Assembly (NCBI GenBank): GCA_026419785.1
Contig: JAODTK010001221.1
Span: 124,001 to 188,000, forward strand
Length of the DNA: 64,000 nt
Source of the DNA: Sclerodactyla briareus
Lineage: Eukaryota > Echinodermata > Holothuroidea > Dendrochirotida > Sclerodactylidae
Reading direction: 5' to 3'
Shown here: positions 47,077 through 58,895 of the stretch, piece by piece
Numbering within the stretch: position 1 is the stretch's first letter
Layout: the number at the start of each line of letters is the position of its first letter
The notes under the pieces: model-generated
Databases searched by the model: none
What the model was told of the DNA's origin: nothing
The model's input: the letters and a program-made list of their open reading frames with translations, nothing else
Translations under genes and position numbers: made by a program

Positions 47077-48546
47077 AGTTGATAACAAATTAGCATTACT
47101 GATCATGATGTTTCGTGGGTTGATCTACGAAATGGGAATGAGAACAAGCTTTCCTACAGTTTCTGTTTATACTACACTGAACTAGGGATAGTGCTACAAG
47201 GGTCTTCACTCACTGGGTTTTTTTTATGATGCATTTCTGCATATGGACTTTATTTGTTTTTTTTTGCCATCTGAAGGGTCCATATAAAGGGGGACAGTAG
47301 ACTTAGGTGCTGCTGAGGTGACTGGACCCCAAAATTTCAGTAGTCAGTGCTGACCCTACACTGAAGAAGGCATACAGGGTGATGGGTTGCATAGACAGCT
47401 ACCCGTGACTGGGGGAGGGGGAGGGGGATTAGACAAAATCCAACTAGGACATTCGAAGTTCAATAGTCTTCTTCCCCTGGTATAGTCTCACTACCTTCAT
47501 TTTACTGAGGGACGTATCTGCTGGTGAGTGTCTAGGAGAATAGAGTCCAAAAATGGTGGGTGGGGGGTGGTGGTGTGAGGGGAGGGGGGTAGGTAGTGGG
47601 GCAAGGTTCTGGCGGGGTGAATAAAGTTATGAATGGAGGCCCCCATAGAGGTGGGCCCAATCAGGACTTCCCCAAATTCGTAAGTGATAGGAATATTCCA
47701 GCCAGTACCACTGTGGGGAAGGTTATTTATAAATGGGCTTACAATGTATTGCTTGGAATGCAATGCAACCCTCCCAATCCACCCCGGAAAAGGCCAAACT
47801 CATAGGCCTGCTGTTTGAACGGTCTTTTGATTTTAAACGCAAATCCAATAGAACAGAATGGCAGGAATTCCTTTCATAACATTACCCAACTAGACAAGGA
47901 GGGGTGGGTGGGGAGGGGGGGTTAAGGGTCAACATTTTTGCTGATCTGGGTAAATGAAGGCAGAGTCACAAGCATTGCAAGTAGCGGCGATTCATTCCCC
48001 ACCCCCCACCCCCCTCTCCTGGATCACTGTCCATTGTAGATATGGGTTGAGTTGCTGCGGAATTATTAACACTAAAGCAACAGAAAAACAAAGCCTGTCC
48101 GGCCTAGCTACCAGCAAAAAAATACCCCTGATACAGATGGGATTGGATTGTATGATCTTTGTAGCATAGTAAAAAATCCTCAGTGACCTTTGCTGGTATG
48201 ACATCAAAATCCTAGTAGATTGCCTTATAAATGGTTATTTGTACTATATGACTAAAAAGAAGGACACTACCAGTAATAATTTTTGGTCCTTGTAAAAAGC
48301 TGCCAGCAGAATCTCAGCAACCTCTGCTACTATGTAGCATTGCTAGCGCCCAGCAGCTAGCGCTTTGAATATGCCTGCACATGATGAACACGCAACCAGC
48401 CCGCCCCAGTGACCTGAATCCATGGAAAATTCAGAGAACATTCGAATTTTCCAGCCTTGAACGGTGGACAATGTGAAATGGCCGATCGGATGGTTCACGG
48501 ACATAAAATAAGCCGCTTTCCCCAATTGGACATCTCCTTGGACCAG
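47077..48546. other. Region without a supported gene
   Basis: G-rich tracts near 47410-47440, 47555-47600 and 47890-47925, C-rich near 47997-48020. The octamer GCTAGCGC is repeated at 48344 and 48358. No gene is supported. Confidence 0.3.
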
Positions 48547-48826
48547 TGGGTATTTGACCTTGAAGTCGTTTCAATTGTACTGGGAACGGATTTTTGAACG
48601 AGAAACTCGGAAAGCGACGGCGGAGAGGCTAATACTTGACAAAATGAAATGTATGGAGGAGGGGAAATTAGTAGGGAACAATTTAATTTTTCTCAGAAAA
48701 ATTCCAAGGAAAACGGTTAAAATACGGAGGAGCATTGGCCGACAACGAAAATATTTCACGATCACTTTTCAAACTTTGAACGGAATTCATATAAACTGTG
48801 AAGTCTGTCGTTTTCAGTCGAAATAA
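48547..48826 (+). CDS. Possible terminal exon, basic unknown protein
   Basis: A pyrimidine-rich acceptor (gacatctccttggaccag, ending 48546) opens about 92 codons, ending in a stop that overlaps AATAAA (48824 onward). The product is strongly basic and partly helical-looking (ERETRKATAERLILDKMKCM), then KIPRKTVKIRRSIGRQRKYF. No internal ATG is required if it is a downstream exon. No family is recognised. Confidence 0.3.
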
Positions 48827-48829
48827 ACA

Positions 48830-49701
48830 GATATTAATCATTGAAACGTTTATTCAGTCGACTATTTGCCAATGATCGAATTCGACAATGAATATGAGAG
48901 AATGCGGAATAATTCAATCAGTTGATTTTGATAAAAATAACCTTCCCAGTCCGCAGCAGAAACAACAAGAATGTGGAACCGTCGTTAAGGAGGGCCTAGC
49001 TATGTCACTCGGTTCAAGGGGGAGTTCTGTAATGAGGGAGGGGGAAGTGGCATTTTCCTTCATAACAATTTTCCCCCACTAAAAACGGTATATTACTACA
49101 AGAGGTTGGGGGGGGCGGGGAGGCATTGGAATCTACTTTTAGTGCAGTATTGTCATATCTAATAGCTGTTTCTTGCAAAGTCTCCATGTCACCACAATCT
49201 ACTCCTGGTCTTACTCTCATCAATCTTCACCACTGCATGCAAAACTTCCCCAAGGAGGACTGGTGAGGTCACGGGCACAACAGCAAGGGTTTGATGACTG
49301 GTGGTTAGGGGGAGGGGCGAGGGGCAAAACCTTTGCAGGCCTGGGGAAAGCTAAGGTGCAAGACCTTAAAGTCTCACGTAATTACGGGCATGCATAGCTT
49401 GTGATTCGAGGAATAATATATGAAACGAGCTTTAGTAGAAAGTACAATAATTCTGTGTGATATGAATATTGAACTTCATTCTGACCCCATGCCAAATGTT
49501 GCGCAATAATGCAATGAGCAGTCGTAAAGGCGCACATATCAGTAACAGCTGCTCACGGATTCCACAAACTTATTGGAACTCATTGGGACAGTACGTTTAT
49601 CCCAACAATCCCGGAGGGTATACCGAAGTATATCAGCGCCCAGGTGTAACGGGCTCCTCACAGGTTCCCATTTATGAACCTGGGTGGAGCGAGAGAAGCG
49701 G
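48830..49701. other. Region without a supported gene
   Basis: G-rich tract at 49109-49122. Nothing else is recognised. Confidence 0.3.
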
Positions 49702-49960
49702 GAATAATAATAAAAATAAACGTATATAGCGCAGAATCCAGGCCAAAAGCTACTCAAAGCGCTTTAGGGTGAGAATCAACGGAAAACAACATATAGACAG
49801 GACAATCAATAATACATGAAAAAAATGAGTCTGAAATACCGCGTTTGAAGGCATCCAGAGAGTATAGATCTGAGGGTTCCTCTGGGATGCGTTCCACGGA
49901 CGAGGCTGCTTGGAGAGAGGTTAGGGATATAAGTGTTATGGGGTTCAGTGAGCGTGCTGA
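49702..49960 (-). mobile_element. CR1/L2-like 3' end, minus strand
   Basis: On the minus strand the sequence ends in 'aaagcgctttgagtagc..cctggattctgcgctatatacg' followed by TTTATT/ATT repeats, the characteristic 3' tail of CR1/L2-like elements and SINEs that share it. Upstream on that strand a frame gives SLDAFKRGISDSFF, compatible with the FKxxLK block. The remainder is lost. Confidence 0.7.
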
Positions 49961-50147
49961 AGATGTTACACTTGACTGAACCCTAGAATATAGTTGTATC
50001 TACATTTTGTGCCACCTTCATGGTGATACATAGGCATGTATTGACATTACCCAAGGCATCCACTCCTGATGGAGAGCCATGTTGTATTATTAGTTGAGTG
50101 TCTATAGGTTGTGTAACCTGGTATGGTTGGACAGTGGTTACATATCA

Positions 50148-50255
50148 TATGTTTCGAACATCTCTCTGTTCCGACATATCAATGTTTCGACCAAACGGCA
50201 CCAAAGTACATTTTTTGTCGAATATAGAAGACGTCGGAATATAGAGATGTCACGA
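50148..50255. mobile_element. Short foldback element, family H copy 1
   Basis: The left side 'tttcgaacatctctctgttccgacatatcaatgtttcgac' is answered on the right by 'gtcgaatatagaagacgtcggaatatagagatgtc', an imperfect palindrome. The centre is 'ggcaccaaagtacattttttgtcg'. The motif and the AAAGTAC core are shared with 52222-52738. No coding capacity. Confidence 0.7.
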
Positions 50256-52221
50256 GACCAGTGGATACCCACCAACCAGGTATAGTGCTCGCCCATTTTG
50301 CGTGTTGAACACAATAGATAATGTGGATATGTGTTACCTAATCCATAAGCCCTGGGTGCCCCCCCCCCCACCCCTTCTCTCACCGACCTGTGATCCACAG
50401 ACGGACGTTGCCGCATGGGACATACCACATTGCTCTACCCAAACACAGGAGGGATGGCCCCACACAGTGCCAGTCATCGCTAGTACAGTAGCACGCGTTA
50501 TTTGTTTTTGTAATATAACAGGGTTCATCGGTATTGACATTAGTGCCGTATCATAGCTGCTTATGGAATTTGAACAGCTCTCTGACATGTTTATTAACTA
50601 AACACATCTTTTATTTAGGGGCAATCAATAACGGCATCATGGCATACAGCAGCAGTGCGTTGTGGCCTTTCATATGTGACTGTGCACAAAACAGACCAGG
50701 CCAGCACACACAGTTGTGGCAGATAACTCAGGATTGACCCTTTGTCATTAAAGCTTGGTCATCTCTAAATATCTCCCCCTCTGGGCTATGAGCCTATGCC
50801 AGAGCATTCACAGCCATTAGAATACGAAAGTGAGGCCTACACATGGGGGACAGTGGCCAAAATCTGTGAGGCCACTTTGAAGACTTCACATTCAACATTA
50901 GAGGCTGGAGGTTTCAAATTCAAGTTGGAATGAGGCCAAATCAATGCCATAAGTAATGAGACCCATCAATACCAATTATTCACACTCTTCTAGCTGGATT
51001 TGCAGAAGAAAAAGTTTTATTTTTGTGCTCCATAATAGATATTTAGAGGGAAAATTTTTAAAATGCATTCAATGTAACCATGAGAAACGAATGAACTTTG
51101 TCTTATCCTCAGAGAATTTTGGAAGGGATTTGGTTGGTTCTATTATTGCATGGTGAGAGGGGACTGGAGGAGGAGGGGCAGTCTAGCTGCCAGGCTCTTC
51201 AAACTAAAAGCATTTTTTCTTATAGGGTCGGTGTATGAAAGAACTAAACTGTCCATGACAGTTGGAAAAGATCATCCAACATTTCAATTGCCTCAATCCT
51301 TATTATATTTTTCCCCTTTGCCTCCTTCCTACAGTTCAACCATCTGATAATTCTTCTGCACACAACTAATCAGGGCATAGTTCTCAGTTCGTGTAAAAAG
51401 CCTCTTAGAGTGTACACAGCATGCCAATGGTCAACTTGAACTTTGAGACATGGCTATTTTTAAAGGAGCAATTATATGGAAAGTTCACTTCAGTGGGACA
51501 TTTAAACAGTGTACAGTTTACTGAGGAGGGCTGGCATGGTGTTGGCCCAGCGCGAGATAGATGTATGCAGCAGTGTATACAATTCATTTGTATTTTCTCT
51601 TGACGATCAACAGGGACAGGGAAATGCACATGTATGTGAAACTGGTGGGACTGAAAAGTGGGGAATGGGAAGGGTAAAGGATTTGGCTGGGATGGATAAT
51701 TAAACTAAAGCAAACAAGTTTGCAGTCCTAACGAATGAAATTCTTCCCGAAGGACATGTTTAATTCAATCTGCTTGTGTATTCAACAGCTGATTAGAAAT
51801 TTGCATGGTAGTTTCATATAATTCAATAACAATGGATTACTAAGAAATGGGTAGCTTTGTGCTGGAAGGGAGGACATGGAATGAAGGCCAAATGGAACTT
51901 GAACGTATAATAGTGGGTATATTAAGTTGGGGTGGTGAAGAGATCGATTCGCAAAGTAGTTTCACTGAGAAGAAAAACAACGTCTGCAGTCGGAGTTTTG
52001 GCAGTGGAAGAGGGCGAGTGACCAGGGTGTTCACAGCTGCCAAAAGAATTGGGTCAGGCAGGGGGGTTGGGGGGGGGGGGGTGAGGGCAATCCCTAACTG
52101 AGATAGGTAAGTATAGGAGCGCTATCTCTATGAATGGGAACTCTGATATATAATAGCATTTCTAGCATGCAAGCATCCCATGAGTTCAAATTAGATCAGG
52201 AGCAATCAAATTCAATTGGAA
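50256..52221. other. Mostly unannotated; family F terminus at 51785-51900
   Basis: 51830-51900 ('aacaatggattacta..aatgggtagctttgtgctggaa') matches one end of family F at 43895-43945. C-rich 50360-50380 and G-rich 52060-52082 tracts flank. Other frames show no domain. Confidence 0.35.
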
Positions 52222-52738
52222 GACATCTCTATGTTCCGACGTCTCTATGTTTGACTCACCATATTCTGACATCTCTAGTTCAGGACATCCCTGTATTATA
52301 ACAACATCTCTAGGTTTCGAAAAACCCTATGTCATTGACTCTATATTTTCCAAGTCTTATGTTCTGACAATTAGTGTAAGTTCGGTACCGATATAACTTT
52401 ACTTTGACGTCGAACCAATGTACTTTGGACGCTTCATTTGATGTACTGTGGTACCGACAAGTTGTACTTTGGCGAGCTGGAGATAGAAAGGTTCGGCATC
52501 AAAGTACATCTCACCATCAGTGACATCGGTACCTAAGTACTTTTTATCGGAACATAGAGGAGTATGAACATAGATTCGAGTCCCCATATATCGAGTTGTC
52601 GGGGAATAGAGGTGTCAAAATAAAGTTTTGTAAATGAAGTATCCATATTCCGACATTCTATATTCCTACAAAAAATATACTTTGGTGGCGGTTGTCAGAA
52701 CATAGAGAGATTGTCAACATAGAGATGGAACCCATAAT
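52222..52738. mobile_element. Long foldback element with a repeated CTCTATGTTCYGACA motif, copy 2
   Basis: The left arm (52222-52370) holds four to five degenerate repeats of 'acatctctatgttccgac'. The right arm (52545-52738) holds the same motif in inverse ('gtcggaatatgg', 'gtcagaacatagagagat', 'gtcaacatagagatgg'). The centre carries 'tgtactttgg.g' and 'ggtaccgac' in both orientations. It is thus a large imperfect palindrome made of short repeats, like foldback transposons, and could fold into a long hairpin. There is no reading frame of note. Confidence 0.75.
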
Positions 52739-53149
52739 TCTACGTTTTGGAATATGTAGAAAATAATAGAAACGATTGGTCATTTTCAAAGAATTTTGAG
52801 TCACCTATAAAGTGACTGACTGAGGGGTGGGGGTCAACAATTCACAAAAATTGTTACGCCCCCCCATCTTCGACAATGGACTAACCCTGTCCGGGTCGAA
52901 GAGTGTGCATCATTCAATGAAGGCTGTGCGACACACGGGATGGTGGGGCACCGTGACTCTGTACAATACTCTGGCATTATACCAGCACTCATTCCAATTT
53001 CCAAAAGCAATTTAACCCCCCGTCACTCTCTTTCTTGTTTTCTATAAAAGCGTCCATTCGAGCCTAATTTCATGTTCCCTTCCAGCTCTGGAATTGCTAC
53101 TCTACTGTAGGAATTTATTATTGACTGATATGAAGACGAAAATCGAAAA
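52739..53149. other. Region without a supported gene
   Basis: Nothing recognised between the foldback element and family F. Confidence 0.3.
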
Positions 53150-53400
53150 AAATCTCTATAAACCTATAAAATTAGTATTAGGTCAAAATTGGCAATTTCG
53201 GGAAATAGGTCCCTGTGGCGAAATGGATACACTGTATGTTACGGCCAACTCGTCTTTTTGAAAATTAATGTATGATCACACCATTTTTTTTTTTCCAAAA
53301 TAGAATTGATTTTGAGTGCGTAATTTTGACTGAAGTTCTATGTGTTAATGATGGTATCGAACCATGGCATTATTTTTCAATATCAGTGATGCCTATTTTC
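53150..53400 (+). repeat. Family F interspersed repeat, copy 3
   Basis: 'aaattagtattaggtcaaaattgg', 'gttacggccaactcgtcttttt', 'tgatcacaccatttttt..ccaaaatagaattgatttt' and 'attttgactgaagttc...ggtatcgaacca' align with 13600-13770. The 27-bp minisatellite end is absent here. Confidence 0.75.
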
Positions 53401-54247
53401 TCGAATATTGCGGCAAAGGCTGAATGGAACTTTAAAACCTCACATACATGCTGTAGCATTCCAGCACCTCACTGTCCTTCATGACCATTTTTCACCCGTT
53501 ACTCAGAATCCTCTTGCACATAATTCATCCATCCCTGATAACACAATGCATCATTGGTTTACTTTGCAAATTGTTTTTCAGAGCCCCAACATTCTGAACC
53601 AACTCCGGTTCCAGATTTGTGGAATCACCCCACTCTATGGAGCGAGGATGGACTGCCACTACAGAGGTCATATCTATGGCACTGAATGAGCTTTATTTAG
53701 AGGAGTGACCACTGACCAGTGGAAGCTGAATGATAGGATTACCAGGGGGCAACACTTGCCCCATGGTCAGTCAGCAAATGGACAAAGGCATGTGGGGAAT
53801 TCAAAGAGTTTAATATCATGATATAAACTTGAGCAGGACCTTAAAGGATTAGTGGGAAGAGGGAGTGTGCAGGGCTTTTATGTAAGGGCAATGTGCAAGA
53901 TGGGCTGATAAGCAGGCATAGTGGGAAAAGGAGGTCAAGTGGAGGCTGGCTGGGAGGAGAGAGAAAGAAAGAAAGAAATAGGGGGTGCAATAAAGGAATT
54001 ACGGTCAAATGTAGCATGCTGATAGCCTGAATGATAATGGGGACTTCCTGGAAAATAAATGGGGCAACATGTTTATAATAGGTCCACATGTGCTGTGAAG
54101 CTATATAGTGACCACCTCGCGGGTGGCTGTTATGTTCCGGGCAGATGATCGGTGTGAATGGGTAGTGATGATTTTGGACACTCTCTAATGTAGCTCTTTC
54201 TCATAGTGAGACTGAATGGATGATTTCTTTGAAAACAATTTGGGAAC
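53401..54247. other. Region without a supported gene
   Basis: Contains a short GAAA microsatellite at 53960-53980. No domain is seen in any frame. Confidence 0.3.
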
Positions 54248-54433
54248 ATGGATATGCTATCAATATTACACACCAAATGGGATATGGTTAATAAGAAATT
54301 TGAATATTACATAAAGTTTGTAGCACGAAAAAAAAGGGAGGAGGAAATTATTCCTGAACCAGAATTCTTGCCTTTTGGATATGATAGACAAAGTACAGAG
54401 ATTTTGATAATTGAGGAGATAGTGGTGATTCAG
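54248..54433 (+). CDS. Possible first coding exon, unknown protein
   Basis: An ATG in good context (GAACATGG) opens 62 codons ending exactly at a strong donor (ATTCAG|GTATGTG), leaving phase 0. An in-frame stop lies just upstream, so this ATG would be the start. The peptide has a lysine/arginine-rich stretch (FVARKKREEEIIPEPEFLPF) and an Ile/Glu-rich end. No domain is recognised. No matching downstream exon was found within the window. Confidence 0.35.
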
Positions 54434-54940
54434 GTATGTGCATGTTAGTTAACCTTATTATCCAGATAAAACGACAACAATCCACTCATACATCAACCAA
54501 GACAACTTATTTAAAACTGACATGAATAAGGCTTTTGAGCGTAAGCAGCCCTTGATGATAATTTCTTGATCTCCAATTACAATGAATAATGAATAGTATC
54601 AATGCTGAATCAGCATTGAGTATGAATTGAAAAAAAATTAAAAGATGTATAGGCTGATGGCTAATGCCCCATTTTTCCGAAAGGACAAAATATATCTCAA
54701 ATTATAAAGTATAATGCCTTCAATGCAATCAACAGTAATAACCAGAAAGAAACGAAAAGAAAGCATGAGGTAATCCTAGTGGCTCTAATGGCTGTTGACC
54801 TAATGCCTCATTAATCCATGAATGATTGAAAAAGAAAAGGCGACAGGCTTCATACATGCTTTATTAAAACTGGAAAGGAGGAGGGGACACAAAAGAGTCA
54901 TAAACAACACATCAGACAGTATCAGTTGTAGCAATAACTG
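54434..54940. other. Region without a supported gene
   Basis: AT-rich; nothing recognised. Confidence 0.3.
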
Positions 54941-55160
54941 CAGTAGCGTACGCAGAGATTTGTCATGGGAGGTTTTGAGGCCCAAGGGATGTGCGCCCTC
55001 ATCAATAACCTCACCCTCCCTATTGGCAAATAAGTACATTTTATGGGCCCCTAGACACATGCTGCTGCAATATTTGCTAAAGAACAGCTGCAAAACTTCT
55101 ACTGAACTACAAAAACTCAGTTCACCCACCCCCCTCCCAACCCCCATGCGTACGCCACTG
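54941..55160. mobile_element. CAGTGGCGTACGC miniature element (hAT-like)
   Basis: Inverted ends: left CAGTAGCGTACGCAGAG, right in reverse CAGTGGCGTACGCATGGG (14 of the first 15 match). The 8-bp flanks AATAACTG and AACTTGTG agree only partly, so a duplication is doubtful. The overlapping frames on both strands (54800-55241) include its ends and are not genes. Similar single ends lie at 407 and 28181. Confidence 0.7.
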
Positions 55161-56426
55161 AACTTGTGTATGACAAAGCATATCTGTCTGATAAAATTGG
55201 TGATTGTGGATGGGTTACAAAGGCACGACTTCTGCATATAATTTTAATCCTATAAAAAAATCACCCATTAAGTTCATATGAGGTCCATCATATACGTTTC
55301 ATCATAACAATAGACGGGTCTATTTTTTTTACAAGCTTCAAGTAGCTCTCTGGTAGTACTCCTAAGCCATTCCTTTTTGTTACCATATTGTATTTTGTGT
55401 TCAATGGTTCAAAGTCTGGAATCAATCAAGCTTTACAGATTAGTCATTGGTAATTTATGGTTAGCAGGCATGGGGATAAGTGTAAGTGCCTTGTTCAATG
55501 GCACATCAGAAACCATTCTTGGTAAAAAAATGTAAATTATAGTACCTCCAAAAATGTCAGCTGTACAACCACTGGGGTATGATAGGGAAGAGACAGGCAT
55601 TTATGGAATGTGTTGTATTTTGTTGGAAAAAACAGCTACTACACCCAGACGAAGGAAGGTAGCTTAACATTTAGTGTGAATGAAATACCCAACAAGGCTG
55701 GGCTTAGATGCTTTAAGACCTAATTCCACTAAAAAGGCCAAATACATCATATCTTGCAATAATTAATTATGCTTATTAAACTCCCTTCTCCAGTCAAATT
55801 AAACCAAACACTGAAATACTGCCATAATTTGTTCAGCTGTATAGGGACACTTTAGAGAGTCAGTCTGTTTACTGCCTGAACTCCATATTTGTAGGGTAAA
55901 CAGTGGTTTGCCCCTTTAAGCCAGGCTCATAAATTATGTGTTTCTACTGTTACATTGATACCATGTGGCAACTGGACAATGACCATCAATGAGTAAACTT
56001 CCAGTGGAAATGGAGGGCGCTCTCCCAAAATATCAAACCACACTGTCAACTGAATTGTCAGAGCCTCCAGTCGTGCACACGGTATATGGCCCGGCGAAAA
56101 GAGATGTCAAAACTCTCATCAACCTATAAAAAAAAAGAAGAGAAAAAAAAAGAATGCCGCTCAGTTAGGTCATTTCATCCTACTGAAACAAACTTCACTC
56201 TAAGTAATGAATTCATAGCAAGGACTGTACACAACAAATGCTAACACTCTGCACCCTAGGAAGTCGTCTGAGAGTATTCAAGTCGGTCATGGATGAACAT
56301 CTAATCTGAGGTAAAGCAAATATAGATTAGGTGAACTCTAGTAGACCATCGACATAGGCTCTTGACTTACCAAAGGAAATCCCACTAGTAGACAAAATTT
56401 ATTTGGATGCCACAAAGGTTGGTAAA
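55161..56426. other. Region without a supported gene
   Basis: A-rich run at 56128-56152. No repeat or gene is recognised. Confidence 0.3.
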
Positions 56427-57805
56427 CAGGGGCGTCGCCAGCCCATTCCGTTTGGGGGGGTGTGGTTGTTGTACCTACTATTTTTGCCGACTAACAAGCT
56501 GAGTTTGCCGACTACCATGCTGAGTTTGCCGACTAACCCCGCCTTTAATATATGAGGGAAAGCGCCACAAAATGTTCCCCCAACGGGTTGTGCCACCCCC
56601 GGCAGGGTGTCTGATTGATGAGGCGGTGCTACCAGCGGATGGCGCAGCGCAGAGCTTAGAATTCATGGTATACTATCCAAGCGGAGCGCCAACCGTTGGG
56701 TTGGCGCGGGGGGTTCCAGAAAATTTTTGGTTTCGTAAGCCCTCAGATGGCATGAAACGGCCCTTCCCAAATGTTTTAAGCTGCAGGGCACTTAACTGAA
56801 ATTTCTATACCGCCATAGATTGCTAAACATTTTAACCACCAGCTACCTCTCTTACCGGGCCTCTAAATTGTCACTTCGTGAATGGGGCGGCTCAAGAATT
56901 TTCAGTCGCCAACATTTTTATAGGTGGGGCGGTTTAGACCAAACTTCAGTTGAAGAATACTCCAGACGGACTAGACGTCAGCCTGATGATCTTCCACTGA
57001 GGTTGAGTGACTGAATGTTTTGTCTCAATTGACTGACTTTCAATCAAGAAGGTGTTATCTATGCCTCAACTGAAATTATTCTATTGGACGAAACTTCATT
57101 TCATCATTTCAAGAGAGTTTCTTCATTTGCCGACTGGACAACAAATTTCGTTCTATAAATATACTGCTACAGATTGCCGGAGATGGCTTTCCAGACCATT
57201 TTCAGCCAGAGATATTCTGAAGAGTTGAATGTAAAATTTTCACTTTCACTTTTTCAAACCCTTCCTTCTCTCTTTTAGCCTTTTACGTTTCAATTCGCAC
57301 CGACTGGGATAAATTTAAAGTTGAGTTCTAAACCACTAAAAATTGCCAGCCAGACTTTGTAAGGGCTGAAATCTACAAGTTATGTTTTCTCTTCTTCAAA
57401 CCTTCACTTCTTCCGTCAACACTTTTACCGCCTCTGGGGTCACACTAACCCGCTTTCATTATTCTCCATTTGCCGACGGGGGCGCAAAAGTGTGTTCCTT
57501 TCTACGTTTCATTTGTTATCAATTTGCCGACTAGGCACTAAAGCTTGGTTCTATACTACCAGAAATTGCTGGAGATTGGCCCCCGGGCCATTTGTTGTGA
57601 GCCCAGGATTAGTTGGGATGGTAAGAGGTTGAACATAAAAAGGTTTGCTTTTTTTCCTTCATAAACTGTTTTGTACTCTCTTTTTGCCTAAAACTCTTTT
57701 GTTGCATTCCCATGTGACAAACTGGGCATCAGTTGCCGAACTGCCTGTGTGAATGGGGGGGTTGTCACCACCCCCTACACCCCCCCCCCTCTACGCGACG
57801 CCCTG
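56427..57805. mobile_element. ~1.4-kb hAT-like element, no transposase left
   Basis: Left end CAGGGGCGTCGC and right end in reverse CAGGGCGTCGC are inverted. Flanks GTTGGTAA (418-425 of this kb, i.e. 56418-56425) and GTTGGGAA (57806-57813) agree at 7 of 8 bases, a likely target-site duplication. The motif TTTGCCGACT recurs inside (about 56487, 56509, 56526, 57127, 57466, 57519). No long frame is present, so it is non-autonomous or decayed. Confidence 0.65.
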
Positions 57806-57904
57806 GTTGGGAATGTTTGTCTTGAATTTCTAGTCTAGATTGAATTACTTCCTTCTCCAGTTACAGAGAAAATGTTTTCCCGAATAAACTAATTTATTAT
57901 CAAG

Positions 57905-58895
57905 GGTGTTGACCGTTTTGAAAGTGGGGGGGACAAATCGAAGGCAGATGACCATGTAAGGGGAGTGCCACCATCGGTTGGTGGCGCGAAAGCAGACCAA
58001 GAAAATTAAGGATTTTCAGAACCTCAAGAGCGACGGAAAACGGCACTGCCAGCTCGATTAGCACCAAAGCTAACATGTGTGGATTTGAGGAAAGACAGAA
58101 CAAAAAGTGTCATGTGCATACTAGAGGATTTACCGAATATCACCATGATATTGTTTTATTCCCTCTATACTCTGCTTTAGTTAGCATGGGCTACAGGGTC
58201 TACCGAACGGTTCACTGGTATGGGATAGAATGTGATGAAAAGCATAGAGTACAGGAACACTCCAATTTGGGAGAAGAATATTTGTTTGTACCCGATTTTA
58301 CAAGTCAGTCATTGGAAAACTATCGGCTCAGGCGCGCGCGAAGACGTGAATTTTTTTTGCATGTTTTTCGGGCATCTTATCGAAAAGTCTGCAATTTTTT
58401 TTTTTCACTTGCTTTTTCCTCCCTAAATTTTTCACGATTTTTCGCCCGACCGTTTCATCTCAGAAAAAAATTGGGGGGGGGGGAGTCTGCCCAGCTTCTA
58501 AATTAAATCGATGTGAACAAACTGATTCGAAGCATGACATCCATATTTAGCTAAAAACGCCTGGAAGAAAACGCTATTGCGCGCAAAACGCTTGAAAAAT
58601 TATGAACTTTTGGTATGCGATTCAAAATTTGTGAAACATGGGTAATCCCGTTGAATTCGGCCCTAGTTGGTTCCAGATCTTCACCTGGGTTCGCACCTGG
58701 AATTAGTTGACTTAAGACAATTTCCGACGCGATTAATGTTTGGTTAGACAAAATTGAATCAGTTAGAGTGATACAAAATTGGGAATGTGCCTATTATTTT
58801 TTTATTGGGTTCGGAAAAGGGGGGACAAACGATATGATATCCCCACTCTTGAAAGTGGGGGGACAGGTCCCCCCCGTCCCCCACCTGTTGACACC
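57905..58895. mobile_element. ~1-kb element candidate sharing sequence with its left neighbour
   Basis: Starts GGTGTTGACCG; its other end in reverse reads GGTGTCAACAGG. TTGAAAGTGGGGGGACA occurs in direct orientation near both ends (57916 and 58851). The segment 'gtgccaccatcggttggtggcgcg' resembles 'gcgccaaccgttgggttggcgcg' at 56686 inside the neighbouring element. A target duplication is not convincing. The 143-codon frame at 58075-58506 ends in T-rich low-complexity and is unsupported. Confidence 0.45.

Noticed and set aside
54800..55241. Opposing 139- and 145-codon frames
   Set aside because: Both span the inverted ends of the miniature element at 54941-55160; no protein features.
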